A stretch of DNA of 64,000 nt from Morinoia aosen (lineage: Eukaryota > Arthropoda > Malacostraca > Amphipoda > Talitridae), in NCBI GenBank assembly GCA_030386875.1, contig CM059573.1, positions 25,647,891-25,711,890 on the forward strand, read 5' to 3'. A program made the position numbers and the translations under genes. Below, piece after piece: positions 1-13,033 of this stretch (positions within the stretch are counted from its first letter, which is position 1; the number at the start of each line of letters is the position of its first letter). The notes under the pieces were generated by a model. That model was not told the DNA's origin. It saw only the letters and a list, made by a program, of their open reading frames with translations, and did not search any database.

Positions 1-1040
1 ATCCATCTATGAATTTAGCGGCGATTCGTAAATTAATAATTTCATGAGGTCCCAGAGATATAAATTTAAAGACTCATGTCTGGAGATCTTGGAGGCCAAC
101 TGGTATATTACACCTCATCCATCTATTCGGAAAGGCTTGGTGCAGATATTGACAAGCATTCTCGACAGAATGGGCCAGAGCTCCGTCGTGCTGGAACCAT
201 GCATTTGAGGACAAATACCTAGAGGCACATCCTTCACCAGTTCACACAACCACTCCTTCTTAGGAAGTTGATACAAACTGGCCATTTACACGAGATGGTG
301 TCAGATACGCCTGGATAAGATGGTCGCCAACAACATCAGCTCACACATTGACCCTAAACCAATGTTGGATTTGAACTGATGCACTTCATAAGAGTTATCC
401 TTTTGCCAGTGGTGCAAGTTATGTGCGTTGAAAGATCAGTTGGCTGCTAAAGTTGTTTCGTCTGTAAAGAGAACAAGTTTAAGAAGTTTTCATTGTCCTG
501 TTCTTGCCCAAAGCATCAACGTGCAAACTGTACACGAGGAATGTAGTCGGTTGGGAGCAGTTCCTGAACTTTCTTACTTTTTTTTAGAGTACGGCGCGTC
601 ACCCGATGCTGGTATTGGCGTTGAACTTTCTGAAAATGGTTAGGATGTAGATTGTTGTCATTGAGAGCATGCCATACGTCGACATGGTTTGGTATTCTCA
701 AGTCGCTTGCTGCAGCTCGGATGCGTTCTTGTTGCCTGTCACGGAAGTATTGTAGCACGTCGTCAACTGCATCATCTATTTCCCTGAGCTGCCCATAACC
801 TTCCAGTTCACGTTGAAACTTATACGTCGTCGTAGACGATGACGATGCATGCTGTAAACATGCGATGTCCGGAAGAATATCTATTGAGAAAACGCTCCCG
901 ATACAACCAAGCAATGCCTTTAGCAAAGCTGTTGGCTATATGCATGTCCATATAGATGTCCGCCATTGCTTCATTTGGCAAACGTGCCTCGGTCTCAACA
1001 TTATACCGCACGGTGAACTGATTCGTAAACACTGACCACC
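1..1040 (-). pseudogene. mariner-like transposase remnant, broken, cut by window edge
   Basis: Reading the minus strand from about 1040 down to 1 gives successive pieces of a mariner/IS630-type transposase of the family common in arthropods. First comes an N-terminal helix-turn-helix region (residues such as EAMADIYMDMHIAN and LYRERFLNR, about 1030-880). A second HTH follows in another frame (IPNHVDVWHALNDN, then LLPTDYIPRVQFAR, about 700-516). Then come the catalytic blocks WFQHDGALAHS (about 165-200) and WPPRSPD (about 75-100), which hold the second and third acidic residues of the DDE/D triad. The final stretch near position 1 resembles the family C-terminal part. At least two frameshifts and several in-frame stops show it is dead. 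TIRs were not identified. Family assignment rests on the motif order; which subfamily is uncertain. Confidence 0.75.
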
Positions 1041-1275
1041 GAGTGTTGCCACCTTTAAAGGCATGGTTTAATTTGAAATGTACATATTAAACACAAAATT
1101 AGATTTGATTTACTTTAGGGGTGACGAACTAGGACCGATAGTTAACACTGCAAACTTAAGTATCTTGAAAATTAAGGAGATTTGCTGTACAGGGTGATTT
1201 TAAAATTAATTTGTTTAAATAAGTTAATACATAACAAATCCTACATCAATGAATGAATTTAGAAAACAAAGTATT

Positions 1276-1475
1276 TATGAAATCCTGAAAAATACTAGTT
1301 TTATTGATTTATTTTTAAATATAGTATCCTTCATGTGCAGCCCTCCAGAGTGCGGACAAAAATCTGCACCAATACGCAGGCTGTTCATTACAGCGCTGGT
1401 GAGATCCGATCCAGTTCGCTGGATTTCTTTCTCGATGGATGCCTTGAGCTGGAGTAGATTCGTTGGTTTTTCACA
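1276..1475 (-). pseudogene. C-terminal fragment of a second mariner-like transposase
   Basis: Minus-strand translation gives NLLQLKASIEKEIQRTGS, then a stretch containing MNSLRIGADFC, then GGLHMKDTIF and a stop near 1279. This matches the usual C-terminal tail of the same transposase family: a helix before the end followed by a Gly-Gly-x-His-type motif. On the minus strand it lies upstream of the N-terminal end of the remnant at 1-1040, so it must come from a different copy or a rearranged one. No function remains. Confidence 0.55.
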
Positions 1476-1479
1476 ATTA

Positions 1480-4400
1480 ACTCTTCCCGTAAGCTATCAC
1501 CAAAGGAAAAACTCTCTCCTTGGCTGGAGTAGGCAGTTGTTACAAAGATGAGTTGTTCTTTTGTCTAGCTTGTCATTTATGGGATAAAGCTAAGGTCGAA
1601 TACATTTTTCACTTGAATGTGACGCTTATGCAAGACTGTGATCTTGGCTACAAAATATCCAATAAAACTAGTTATTCTCACGATTTTATAACTATTTTGT
1701 TGATTTTTAAAATAGATTCAATATTATAAAAGTTTTTAAATATTATTTCAGGCCCCATATTTAAAAATCCACTTGTATTTGGAACTCGGGGGAAAAATGT
1801 TCTGCATATCTTTTTCTAGAGTTAGAATATTTGTTTTAGCACCCTGTGTACGCTTCAAGTTTGTTTCTAAATATTAAATGGTAACGCAAATATCGTCACG
1901 TATTGAATTCCAGAATTTGAAACCATTAAAAAGAGAGCTTATTGAGAACTAGCAAATGAATCTTACGAGGTCGGGCTGAGAGTCCCGTCTGAAAACAATC
2001 CAGCTCTCTATAGTAATGCGCTCGTCATTCAGACCGAATAAGTAATCGAACATTATCACGAGACACTTGGAACTGATATGATGTTATCTGAGTTAAGATT
2101 ATGCACGTTAATGTACGATGATCAATAATAGTTAATCATAATGATTTTATTGTTATTTTAAATATCTTATTGAACTATCACTCTCCCTTAGCAAGTTAAG
2201 TGCCAGAAGAAATAGTCACACATCAAGTTTATTTTTCCTTGCGCGTTCACTTCGTTAGTGGTTAAACTTGTGGGTAAAATACAGTGAACGTACAAAAGAA
2301 AACACGTGCAGCCTTGGAGACTTATTTTCATTAGCGTGAAATACGGAAACGTTAGCAAAATTCATGTAAATCATGATAAAGAGTGTACTAATCTACTGTA
2401 TACTGCTAGTTATAACTCTCATTATCGATGGATCATTTAGTGGTATCTACGAGGTCAACTTGGGGTAGTAATCTCAACATTAATAGACATTTGACAAATA
2501 CAATGTAGCGAGTGCAATCTCTAAACAGTACAGCCAGCCATTTAAGCATGAGGGCGGAGTAACTGGTAGGTTGGTATGAGGCGAGTTGATAGTTATCTCT
2601 AATAAACTTGAGGTCTGCAACGTAGAATGGAGCCATTTATACTATGATATTTAAGCAGTATGTGATTCACGAACTAAGCACACTTCTAGATACGGCCTTC
2701 ACAAAACACTCGTAGACCATTAAAATGAGGCGTACTTCGGTGAGTGTATATATTTTTTCATGAAATACAATTACTATTGTAATTTATTTCTGGTGCCATA
2801 AAGTTCAGCATTCTTCGGGTATTTCCTCGCAACTGTTAGTGTTCTCTTAATCTTTCTTTAAAACATTCCTAAATTATTTGCAGATTTATTACGAGATAAA
2901 TGCGAATTCTATAAGAATATCAGAGGAAATGGTATTTTTATGTTTCAAGTTTTCACATTTTTATGTATTTATCAGCCAATAATAGCCTTTAAAAACTTCA
3001 TGGAGTTATAGAATTGAGCTCGAACCTTATACCTAAGAGGCACTACATCATTTTTGAGATTTGAGCTCGTCAATGCAGATAAGTTTTGAACATATGAAAC
3101 GGAGAAATTTTCGTAAGCTTTGTCCATTACCATGACGACACATTTCTGAAAGCCAATATAATTCTAAGACTGCGAACAAGAGGATTTTAAAAACTGCTAG
3201 AATAAAAATTAAGAACACACTACTATGATCGGCAATTTTGAGGAATAATAAATGAGGGACACTCATCGGCTCATGTTCTAAAAGTATCGGAAAATCATCG
3301 GCTCACTTTTGGCTCCGCGCCAAATTGCGTGGACACACACACATAACTACCATTGCTGTCCTAGGTATTTTAAACATATCAAAGAGAGCTTTTGAACTAT
3401 CCGTTTAATTTTAACATGGGAAGTTTATTCAGTTTTCCTGTTTAATGTCGATTTGGTTTATTAAGGCTACACTCATTTTCTGATGCAGTAAACGATTTTT
3501 CAGACAGTACGCCGGTCGCCTGCGGCAATGCTGATTTAAAATGCATCAGTTATCCGGAAATTATTTAATTTGCATCAAATCGTTTACGCTTACGAGTACC
3601 ATTTGAATAATTTTGTTATTAAGAATTCTCGTCGGTTGGCTACTGCATGTTGACTCTTGTTTAAATGGAAGAGAATTACATCGGTCTAGAAAAGTTTGCT
3701 GCCACTAACAGCGTTAGCCAATTGTGCTAATGTTTATGGCAGGCTATAGCGATAGCAACAAGTTAGGATAAGGGCATCAACGACGCGAGAATAAGGACGT
3801 AAAGAACGGTTTGTTGATCAGGTCTTCGCTTTCAAACAAGTGTGCGAACACGCATTCTGGAGAGTTTGAGGACATTGAGAACATACAGTGATAGAGTTAA
3901 CAGAAATGCTAATTTGAAACTGAAGGATCATAATAAAAGTGGTAGAATATTGCCGAAGGCCTTGAATTATCACGCACAGTATAACTTTCTGCCAAGAATC
4001 AGGGAGGAGGGGAGAAAATTTTTTTGCTGTGGGTAGGGTTAAAACAATAAATGAAGTCGTCATGGTTGTTCAATGTGTATTTGAATGATAACGTAAGGAG
4101 AGTGAATGATGAAGTTTTTGTAACACTCCTGAACTTATTGGGCTAGAGGATTTCAACCCAATAAATTTGAGTTAATATAGTTGATCCTTCATGCTGATGA
4201 TACGCCGGTTATGTAATTCACTGAGTATTGAAGGGATTAGGGCTGATATCGGAAGGGCGTGCAATAAGCAGAAATTTAGAGCTTATATGAGAGAATGAAA
4301 GAAACAATATTTAAGGAACTGACCATACTGGTGATGAAAATGGTTAGGGAAAATAAAGGAGGAAATGGGGTGAAAATAAAAAAATTGACACGCCTTCCAC

Positions 4401-7400
4401 AGAGAACTAAAAAAAACTGAGGTGAATGGTTATACGATGAGCAGAAAGAGTTTACGCGTTCCTCTATATGTCCCCTCAATTTGGTGCTGAAACTCCTGAA
4501 TGATGCTATGAAGAACAGATTGAACGTTTTATATTATTCATATTATTAATCATTTTACTATTTGCATCTTCTACTGTGTAAAATATCCGATTTGCCAAAA
4601 TTTCAGCGTAAAAACTACTTTTATTGTGTAATGGGTTTGCGCAGCGGACATCTGAAACCATTATGATTAATATTATAATTATGCACGGAAACGTTTTACG
4701 ACCGAAGACGGCACAGTGATGTTTCATCAGTGTATTTAATGCTCCTCACTTCATAATCTCTTGTATTGCTTGATCATCCCTTCAGTTATAGCTATGTGGC
4801 AGTATCTTTCACTAAGAAGCAAACGTGCTGTGGACATGATGCTGAAGTAAAAGAACGTGAAAATCGACGTCGTGCGTCATATAGGACGTCGAATAGCGAT
4901 GAATGCTATGTATTAGGATACACAAACGAGAAAAGTCCGCGTAAGAAAATACGTAATGAAGTTAGGCGCTTCATTCAGACTTACGAGAAGTAGATCAAGG
5001 ATTAAGTGAGACGAGCAATGTACCAAAGGTCTTACGTTTAAGGAGAATATACAAGCGTGCATTAGATACCATTCTAGAAGGAAAACGTTTATCGGCTACG
5101 TAAATGTCCGTTTTGGTCCTAAAATGGTCCTATTTTGATACCATGCTTCTGCTTTTTAGATGTGACGCCTGCCGACGCAGAATTCATTTTGGCGAAAAGC
5201 ACCTGAGCGTCAGTAGAAGCTACAAGTCCGAGCAACGAAGGGATAGGCTTCTCCTCATCTTGTAAGGACCAAGCTGGCCAGAGCAAAGACAAGTCAATGT
5301 GTGTGTGAGCGCTAATCCACCTTGATAAGTCTAACAACGAAATTAAAATTTTTTATTTATTTAAAGTTACGCATGAATGTGGGCTTATTTCGCTACTCTT
5401 GGAAGAATTTTCGAATTAAATTTTCCCGTAAATCGTCGTTTCATTTCCATACTCTGCCGTTCTGACTCTTTTCGTAGCTTCTCCGAACGGGCAAATGTTA
5501 ATTAATATAAGATACGCATCGCTGTGAAATTTTGATTAATTTCATGACCTGTCGCCAACAACGATTTCATTAGAGTAAAATCATTAAAATTTCTATGATT
5601 TCAAATTTCAGCAATTCTGTAGAGAATATAACAATGGCGAACAAAAACTGAAAAAGAATAACAATGGTGAATCTCAGAAGTTTTAAGCTCAAATTCTAGT
5701 TCTTGGATTTTTGGATAAGCTAAAATTTTTCTTTTACCGCAATTGTTTAGAATCAAGTAAAATGATACGAACATTGTTTACTAAAAATAGATCATTAACT
5801 TGGATCGATAAAACGTCAGGTGATGTATTAAATTTGATGACAAGTTCCATGGAAAAATTACTAAAATAAACGATTCTTTATGGTTCTTACTATGTATCAG
5901 TTATCATCTGCAGTCTCTTCGCGCAGAGTGAAGAGAAAAGTAAGTGGTTGATGCTGATGTGTGCTGTTAATTGTGAGTTCATCACGATGGCAATTTACGT
6001 AATCTAAGGGAGCAGCTTTAGCTATACTTTACTTGACTCATGGTAGACCACTCAACCACGACTCAAGAAATGGCGCGGCTATGCTTGTTGATTTTTAAAA
6101 TTTCATGTAGCGTATTATTCATACTCTCCTGCAAAAATTCACGATTCCTCCACAGTTGGGCAAACACATCTTTCGTCGCCATCGGGAGTAAAAATTCAAC
6201 TGGTTCAACGAAAAATAAGAGTGCAATTCAATTCTATGCCATAAAAAAGCACGAAGTAAAATTAGTTATTTATTAAGACTAATATCATACACCAGGAAAA
6301 ATATAAACACTCCAATTACCTAGGGTCTTACGCTAGGATTCTTTGGCTCTACTGTTCTAGCAAAGAAAATAATCAAGCAGGGTTTCAAAAAACAGCTTTT
6401 ACCGAGCAACAAAACGCTTGAAGTGACTTTGAAAAAATGATTGGGAACAAAAGCAGCGTCATTTTTTCTACTAAGCTTCATGTTACGCCCTGCCTCGCAT
6501 AAACTGAATTAGTAATGCTCAAACGCCTTAATCTGGAAATGCGTTACTGTATTAAAACATCATTGAAATATTTACGTTCCTCACAATATACGCAGGGTGC
6601 TTGAAGAGCAGTGGATAAACCAACTTTAACTAGCACAAAATATTATCACTATGGTCATTACGAACAGGTTATGATGCCGCAGCAATTGTTTTGTGATGAA
6701 ATACTAACACGTTGAATATAGATTTCATTCGCATTGGACAGTTTCTCATGAATTAAATCTTTAACCTAACACAGTTCTGTCAGTAGTGATGTACTTGTAG
6801 TAAACAGAGCTTACATAAATCATCACTCGGGAAGCTGTTCCCGAAGTGTGGCATCTGACATTGCTGCTGCTGCTGCGACTCGCGAGAATGTCGTCATGGT
6901 CACTCGCCCCTTAGCAGTCACGAATGTGCCGGATAATGAGAATTATATTGAATAAATCAAGCTGAATTCAATCAGAATCATAAAAAGATGTCGACACTAC
7001 GTTTAACCGTGGCGAATGACTGATTAAATAGAGGATAAAAATGTACCTCGTTATGAGAAAGGGCGCGAGTAAAATTTTCGAAAGAAGGCAATGATCGAAC
7101 GTGAGTCATCCATGATATTCGTACGAGACTTTACTGCCTGGTGTTTTAGCAAAAATATTCATTAAAAGCAGCATCGCTACCGACCTGTGACCGTTACGTG
7201 CTATGAGAGTACAATGGAAAGAATATTGGTGATTTACTTATAAAATTAAGATTTTAAATCGAGACTAAATAAAATCAATTTAGGCTAGATGAAAATAATT
7301 TTAGAAGTAGGGCTGACATTATCTCTAAATGGTGTATAACGGAATGTGAAAGTTTGCCTGCACAATTTTCACGATTTTTTATTAATATGTGCACGCATAT

Positions 7401-9050
7401 ATCTCGAGTAAAAATTTTTTATTCTGTCATATTAATCTTGACAAACCCTTACACAGTAAGATTTAAATTCAGAGCTGAGCGAAAGATGTACCAGCATGAA
7501 TTTCTCAAATTATTTAAATTTCTACCAAACGCCAATCCATGTACAGGCTGGTGACGATGAGCGAATTCTGGCCAAGAAGTGATGTCGGCGTGGTCGCATT
7601 AAAATAAGATGTATTGATCCGCTTGGTCGGCGCACCGCTATGCTGCTGGCAGGGTGTCCATTTGAGGTGGCCTCAGCCGATTGTCTTCCTTCATTGCTCT
7701 ACATCGCAATCTATCACCAACTTTACATCAGTTCTTTATGTATTTATAACAAGAAACGTTCATAAAAAACTCGTAGTATCTCTCATAAACTCTAGCTTAT
7801 TTCTAATAAGCAGAGAAAAAGGTATTCTCGGCAAAAATAAAAGTAGTGTGAAGAGGAAAGAGCGCACACCTTAACCTCCCCCGCTAGGCAACTACGTACG
7901 TCTAGCGCTTGCCTCGCATGCTTGTGTCAATCACTCCACTTTATATTACTCTTTTTTGTATATTATGACTAAAAAAAGTTATTCTAACGCATAACATTAT
8001 TCTCTACTTATTTCTTTTGATTTTTTAGGAGAATCTATTTTGCAGAACGTGAGCGCTTGCAAAAAAACAAGATGGTAATAAGTGTGAGTGCTGCGGCACC
8101 CCTTGCGTCCAGCTGGTTGGCCCCCGTAGCTATTAACCGGAGACAAGACGCCATGTTGGCTGCACTCAGGATTATCTCCTAATTTTTGCCACATGTACGC
8201 CGCTCTCCTTACTTTTCTTTGTAATATCACTGGCAAGGTTTACGTGAACTACTTTTTGATTATATGAAGTGAAAGTTAAGGAAACGCGTTTTAAAGTGTT
8301 GGAGAAAATAAAGTGGAAGTGATATTTTCCCGAGAAGAGTTTACGTGTGTTTGTTGTGAAATAGAATCGATATGGTTGTTGGCACAAATTCAGTCCTTGA
8401 GCGATTGACCCCCCTACTGTGCACCTTAGTTTTCAAAACCCTATCGTGTAGGGTATCATTGAAGAGCTAACTAAGAGTACAATTCATTGTTGTTAGTACT
8501 TTTCACATTAATTTAACCTGTAATAAGTAAAAGCTTCAATGAATTTTTTTTTGAATTCCCGGAAGTCTTTTTTTTTGCAATTTGATATTTTGGTCTGCAA
8601 AAGTAGCAAGGGAAAACTCGAATTATTTTTCAGTATCATTGTTCATTGTGGTTGACGTTTGCAGTTTTGGCTTTTCGACTGATAGCGGAGCTTTTTTGGT
8701 CACGATTCCTTCACGCAACTCATCAACGTTTGCAATGATATAACTGTCTCATTATTGTTGTATTGTTTCTGTGGCTACATTGTTAACTTTTCTTTGTATA
8801 AATGTTATTATATTTTTCTTATTTTTCCTCATTTTTGTGTATTATGTGCGTGAAATTACTAATAAAGCGCGATCGTGGAAGAAGAAAGTTGTGTTGACAC
8901 GGAACGCGTGCACCGTCGCGGTAGCGGTGCCAGCCGTACGAGCGCATATGCTAACCAAGAGCATTTTCAAGTAACGAGACAGGATTTGTCTTTCTCTATG
9001 AAAATTTGAGATAAGCACATTATAGTAGAGCAAAGATACTTTTTGAAGTA
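1480..9050. other. unrecognised AT-rich non-coding stretch
   Basis: No exon, tRNA or transposon could be supported here. All open frames are under about 90 codons, overlap on both strands and resemble no known protein. Minor structure only: a tandem tcatcggctca motif near 3264-3305, a short inverted match around 3483-3592, and a short CTG/CGA run near 6862-6880. It may contain distal regulatory DNA of simj or unknown repeats. Confidence 0.5.
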
Positions 9051-9059
9051 AGAGATTGC

Positions 9060-9600
9060 ATTTTTTTGCTTGTCAATGTTCGATTACCCACTTTGATAGT
9101 TTGCCGTTAGCACCCCCTCTCCTCACCCTCTTTTACTCGCTTTCAAGTGTTGCTGGTCACTCAACCTCCCGTCTCCGCCACGCTATAGAGCTCCCCTGCT
9201 GCTGACTCCCCTTCCCTCCTCTCAATGCTGCCTTGCTTCCCACTCCCTCCGCCCTCCCTTCCTTGTTACCGTGTACATTGCCTGCTACATCTCGACACTC
9301 TTTGTTGGTTGGCTTGTGTTTGGGGGATTGTGCTGCGCGATGATTTCTAAAAATTCTGACAAAACCCGTGTCACTTGACCGTGTTGAACTGTTTAAGTTG
9401 GTGCAGTTAATCCGTGAATGTTTTTTGCTGACAACTGTAGCAGAAATTCGGTTTGTGAACGTCGACTTTGAGGTAATTGATGAGTTATTAATGGCGGTGG
9501 CGCGGCCGTGCGACTCGTACGCAAGGAGTCAAGTCAGGCAGGCGATCGGGCGACGAGTTGGTGTGCTGATCTAGTTCCCTGTACAAGAAAATCTGTTTCT
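9060..9600 (+). promoter_or_regulatory. candidate promoter / 5' UTR region of simj
   Basis: This stretch is clearly richer in G+C and in pyrimidines than its surroundings (long CT-rich runs at 9110-9270, CpGs at 9490-9555). It lies upstream of the first recognisable simj exon on the same strand. A possible splice donor (gaggtaattg) follows at about 9471, and the only upstream ATG near it (about 9340) opens a very short frame. That would suit a non-coding first exon spliced to 17487. This is inference from composition and position; no TATA box or other decisive core element was seen. Confidence 0.25.
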
Positions 9601-9700
9601 GTTCGTTGCCGCTCCTGGGCAATTGTGACGTGGTAACTTCCCGCTTGGCGTGCTTCGAGAAAATGGTGTTTGTTGTCATCAAACTGCGATTATAAGACAT

Positions 9701-10426
9701 TCATTGTGAAACTTATTTTTTTTGTCGTTTTTATATGAGCTTAATTTATTTGAATGTTTATTAGTTCCCTGCGTATTTTTCAATTTCAATATTGAATCAT
9801 GTGTGAATAATTGCTAATAAATTGATGAATTTAAATTGATATGACGGATTTTTTTTTGCTTCAAAATTCTACACTTCGCTGAAATATGAAAAACATTGAG
9901 AAATGCTGCCTCATATGTCACTAACTGGTTTTATAATTGTTTGCATTCACATTTAATTATGAAATTAGAGTAATATAGTTATTATATGTTGATTCCTGAA
10001 AATAAAAAAAATATTAATTTTGTTACAAAGTTCTTTTGGATTAAATACTCACATAATTTATTTTAAGACCAATGGCTATAGCTTAATTTTTGTTCTACCT
10101 AGATAATTTTAGTGTTGGAATTGTGACAATGTTGAAATTAGTGTTATATAATTCACTACTTTTTATAAATCCTGACAGATGCATATTATTTTCTTTGTAA
10201 AGGATATATGTTTTACATAGTTGATCATAGTTAATGATACTAGTTACAAATCAAAATTTATAATTTTGATTGGGAAATGCTTCATTTCCTTATCCTTTGA
10301 GTTTTTGGTATAGGAAACGCACAACATTAGAAAATTGATTCTTTTCACATACTTTGTGATGTAATTTTTATCAAAGTTTTCTTAATTAGCGCACGTACTT
10401 TGCTATATATATGTTTTTACCTGCAA
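9701..10426. other. AT-rich non-coding stretch, probably simj first intron
   Basis: Very AT-rich sequence with no coding signal or recognisable repeat, ending at the target duplication of the Penelope-like element. If the first simj exon lies near 9.4 kb, this is intron sequence. Confidence 0.4.
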
Positions 10427-10471
10427 TTGAGAATCCTTATAGATTTATTTGGGGGATACCTAAGTTTAATT

Positions 10472-10517
10472 AAAAACCACAAGACAAAGGCAGGTAAAAA
10501 CATACTAGTTTAAAATT
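10472..10517. repeat. left 46-bp inverted repeat of Penelope-like element
   Basis: An exact reverse complement of 11082-11127 by eye. It contains caggtaaaaacatactag. Confidence 0.9.
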
Positions 10518-10528
10518 ATTTTACTCTA

Positions 10529-10559
10529 GAGCTTTCGAGCAATCATTGCTCATCTTCAG
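10529..10559 (-). other. hammerhead-ribozyme-like motif next to PLE terminal repeat
   Basis: On the minus strand this reads CTGAAGATG, then a GAGC/GCTC stem around a 7-base loop, then GAAAGC. Penelope-like elements are known to carry hammerhead motifs in their terminal repeats. The core here departs from the canonical CUGAUGA, so it may be a degenerate or look-alike motif. The same layout occurs at 26806-26834 and 26910-26936. Confidence 0.35.
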
Positions 10560-10662
10560 TAGACACTGTAAAAGGCAGAAATATCGTACATAAGTAATCG
10601 TATGACATAAGAAAAAATTATAGGAAATCAAAAATAAAAACAAAACAAAATTACATATAAAC

Positions 10663-11049
10663 CTAACTTAAAATGTTTAATGGCACAGATGAATCACAGC
10701 TATTTAAGGTTGGCTTGCGGTGATGAATTAGAATGCTTTCAGCCAACCTAAGATCAAAAACTTTGCATTTGGCTATAACTTTGAAACTATTTAAACGTAT
10801 TGGATGGTCATTCTCATCTGCGTGATCTCTGATTTTGCTATGAAGCGGTGTAGTTACCGGTCGGTCAGTACGGGCCGACCTACCCCTATGCTCTGCGATG
10901 CGCATGTGGAGGTGACGAGATGTCTCCCCACAATAGGTAGCTTCACACTGGCTACATTTATACCAATAAACGACATCGCCGAGCAACATAGTGGGAATTT
11001 GGTCCTTTACCCTAAACAAACTACCAATGGTTAACCTATTGCGAAACAC
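10663..11049 (-). pseudogene. GIY-YIG endonuclease domain of a Penelope-like element (partial)
   Basis: A 128-residue open frame corresponding to the extreme C-terminal endonuclease domain of Penelope-like reverse transcriptases. It starts with the linker seen before the domain (LTIGSLFRVKDQIPTM), continues with the GIY-YIG-like core VVYWYKCSQCEATYCGETSR, then RIAEHRGRS with the conserved Arg and Glu-His, and ends with the usual LRLAESILIHHRKPTLN and SSVPLNIL tail. The reverse transcriptase that should precede it is missing, so this is a 5'-truncated copy and not a functional gene. The frame itself is intact, which suggests a fairly young insertion. The endonuclease would nick target DNA for retrotransposition in a full-length element. 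Confidence 0.88.
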
Positions 11050-11081
11050 GATTTTTACTTTGAGTTGAATTTTTTTTTTTG

Positions 11082-11127
11082 AATTTTAAACTAGTATGTT
11101 TTTACCTGCCTTTGTCTTGTGGTTTTT
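11082..11127. repeat. right 46-bp inverted repeat of Penelope-like element
   Basis: An exact reverse complement of 10472-10517, sitting just upstream of the endonuclease reading frame on the minus strand. Confidence 0.9.
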
Positions 11128-11137
11128 GAGAATCCTT

Positions 11138-13033
11138 TCTTTACATCCGCACAGCCTATATAGTCTGTGGTTGTGGGATGGTTTAGTTAGTCATGCTCTA
11201 AAAATTGTCTTATTTCTAGACTTGAATTTTCTCATAGGATTTTTAGGAAGCCAGTCTAATATCATGGGAATTGTTTGTATACTTAGTTTAATATCACTAG
11301 TTCATATAATACAGTTACCAAACAAACTTATTTAGAAGTAGGTTGAGTAATGCTTCTAGGAATATATTATAGTTTTCTTACAGCTATTATGAATTTGAAT
11401 CATTTGTGTGACAGTCGTCATTAGTCATGAGTATATTAATTTTGGTAGAAATTTTGCAGGTATGGTATCTTGGATTCTTACAATGGTGCTCGTTTCTATT
11501 AGCCATAACATACAACTCCTTTCACAGCCTGTTAGCAATTCTGTCATGGTATAATTTTCAAACTCTTATTCAAGTTGAATACTTTTTTCAGTTTTTGTAT
11601 GTTCCATCAATTCAAAAGCTAAGCACTTTCTATGAAATGCCCTGTCAGCAAAATGCTATGAGGACATTCAATTTTTTTTATGAAGCTAACTTTACTCTGT
11701 GATGTTCTTACTATCAGGATTTGTGAGGAAATATCTATGCAGAATATTCTAGTACATTTTACTGAGAACTGAAGGAAAGAAAGCTCTAAGTTGCTGTTAT
11801 ATATTTCTTACTTACATCCAAGCTTCCTGGTATATTTTTGACTACAAATTTAGCTCTGTGGAAATAAAATTTTCTTAGCATATTTTCAGCTGTAGGCTAA
11901 GTTCAATATTAGTTTTTACCCTAAACCCTATTAATACAAATGAGAGGAAAAATTTTTTCTATCATGTACTCATGGGATTTCTGTTTATTTTTGTGAGAAG
12001 GAATTGGTTTTTATTTGAAAAAAGTGTACTTTCACTGCAGTGGTTGAATACCTATGTAAGAAAGACAATTTCTAATGAAATATTTAACTGATCGGACTAG
12101 AACATGAAATTACTTTTTAAGAGACTTCCTGTGCGTCTTAATGAGTCATTATTTGAAAAATGAAAATAGGTTTCTAGCTTATTTTGTGCATTATTGTTTA
12201 CTGCATTAGTAAGCTTGAAGATCTTGGATTTCTCCTAAGGTTAGATATCCACTGCTAAATAATTTGTATGGCACTAGAAAAGCATCTGGTCATTATTTTT
12301 AGCTGTGCGATTTTATTTTCTCCTCTTAGCTAGTCGACAGAACTAGAAGGCAAGGAACCAATTTCATGCTCAAATAGGATACAAGTATTGTATGATGTTT
12401 ATTTTATTTCTTTCTGTTTGAGAACTTTATATCTGTTCTGAGCACATTTGTATAACCATATTTATATAGAAATAGTTTATTCTATCATTATGGGTAATAT
12501 TTTTGTTTCTAGCTTTTCTTAGCTAATATTAATTTCTTCTTCAACTTTTATCATCTTGTTACAGTAACTTCTCTCTATCTTGTTTTCATGAGTGATATGT
12601 GAAAACACTTCTTGTGCACAGATTTCCCATTTACTTGATCTATACTATAATAGGAGCCGTGTTTGTCCGTCGGTCTGTCTCTCTGTCTGTCCGAAGCCAG
12701 CCGAAAGTGTATGAGGAGCATATGTGTGATACAATCTCCACCAACTCCACAATTTCCAGTGTATTAATCCATCAGATTTGAGTAGGAATGAATATCACAT
12801 GAATTTGTAGGCAATAGGAACATGTGTCATGTGATTTGTTGAATGTTATACATTTTTTACAGGCTGTGTGCATTGGCCTCATCAATCTTGAGAGATTGAA
12901 TAGTTCATTTCTTACAACCTTTCTTTCAGTTTGCTTTCTTTCTTATTTCAAATAAAGGGGGTGGACTAGTTCTGTATAAATAGAGCCTTCCTTCATCTCC
13001 TTTTTGGAACCCCTTTGTTTTGGTTTAGATGGT
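11138..13033. other. AT-rich non-coding stretch
   Basis: Probably simj first-intron sequence. A fragment at 12945-13030 (cttccttcatctcc, then tttggaaccc) resembles the 3' half of the SINE-like family described below. A stretch at 12640-12720 (ctatactataatagg followed by tgtc-rich repeats) looks like a transposon terminus but could not be assigned. Nothing else was recognised. Confidence 0.4.

Larger units (their letters stand above)
10427..11137 (-). mobile_element. 5'-truncated Penelope-like element with inverted terminal repeats
   Basis: A short retroelement copy retaining only the 3' coding part of a Penelope-like element. Perfect 46-bp inverted repeats bound it at 10472-10517 and 11082-11127. 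The 12-mer ttgagaatcctt occurs at 10427-10438 and again at 11126-11137, and may be the target-site duplication. Inside, on the minus strand, is the GIY-YIG endonuclease frame. Inverted, partial terminal repeats are typical of Penelope-like elements. The left flank also repeats 14 bp of the terminal repeat (10411-10424), so the exact left border is ambiguous. Confidence 0.8.
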
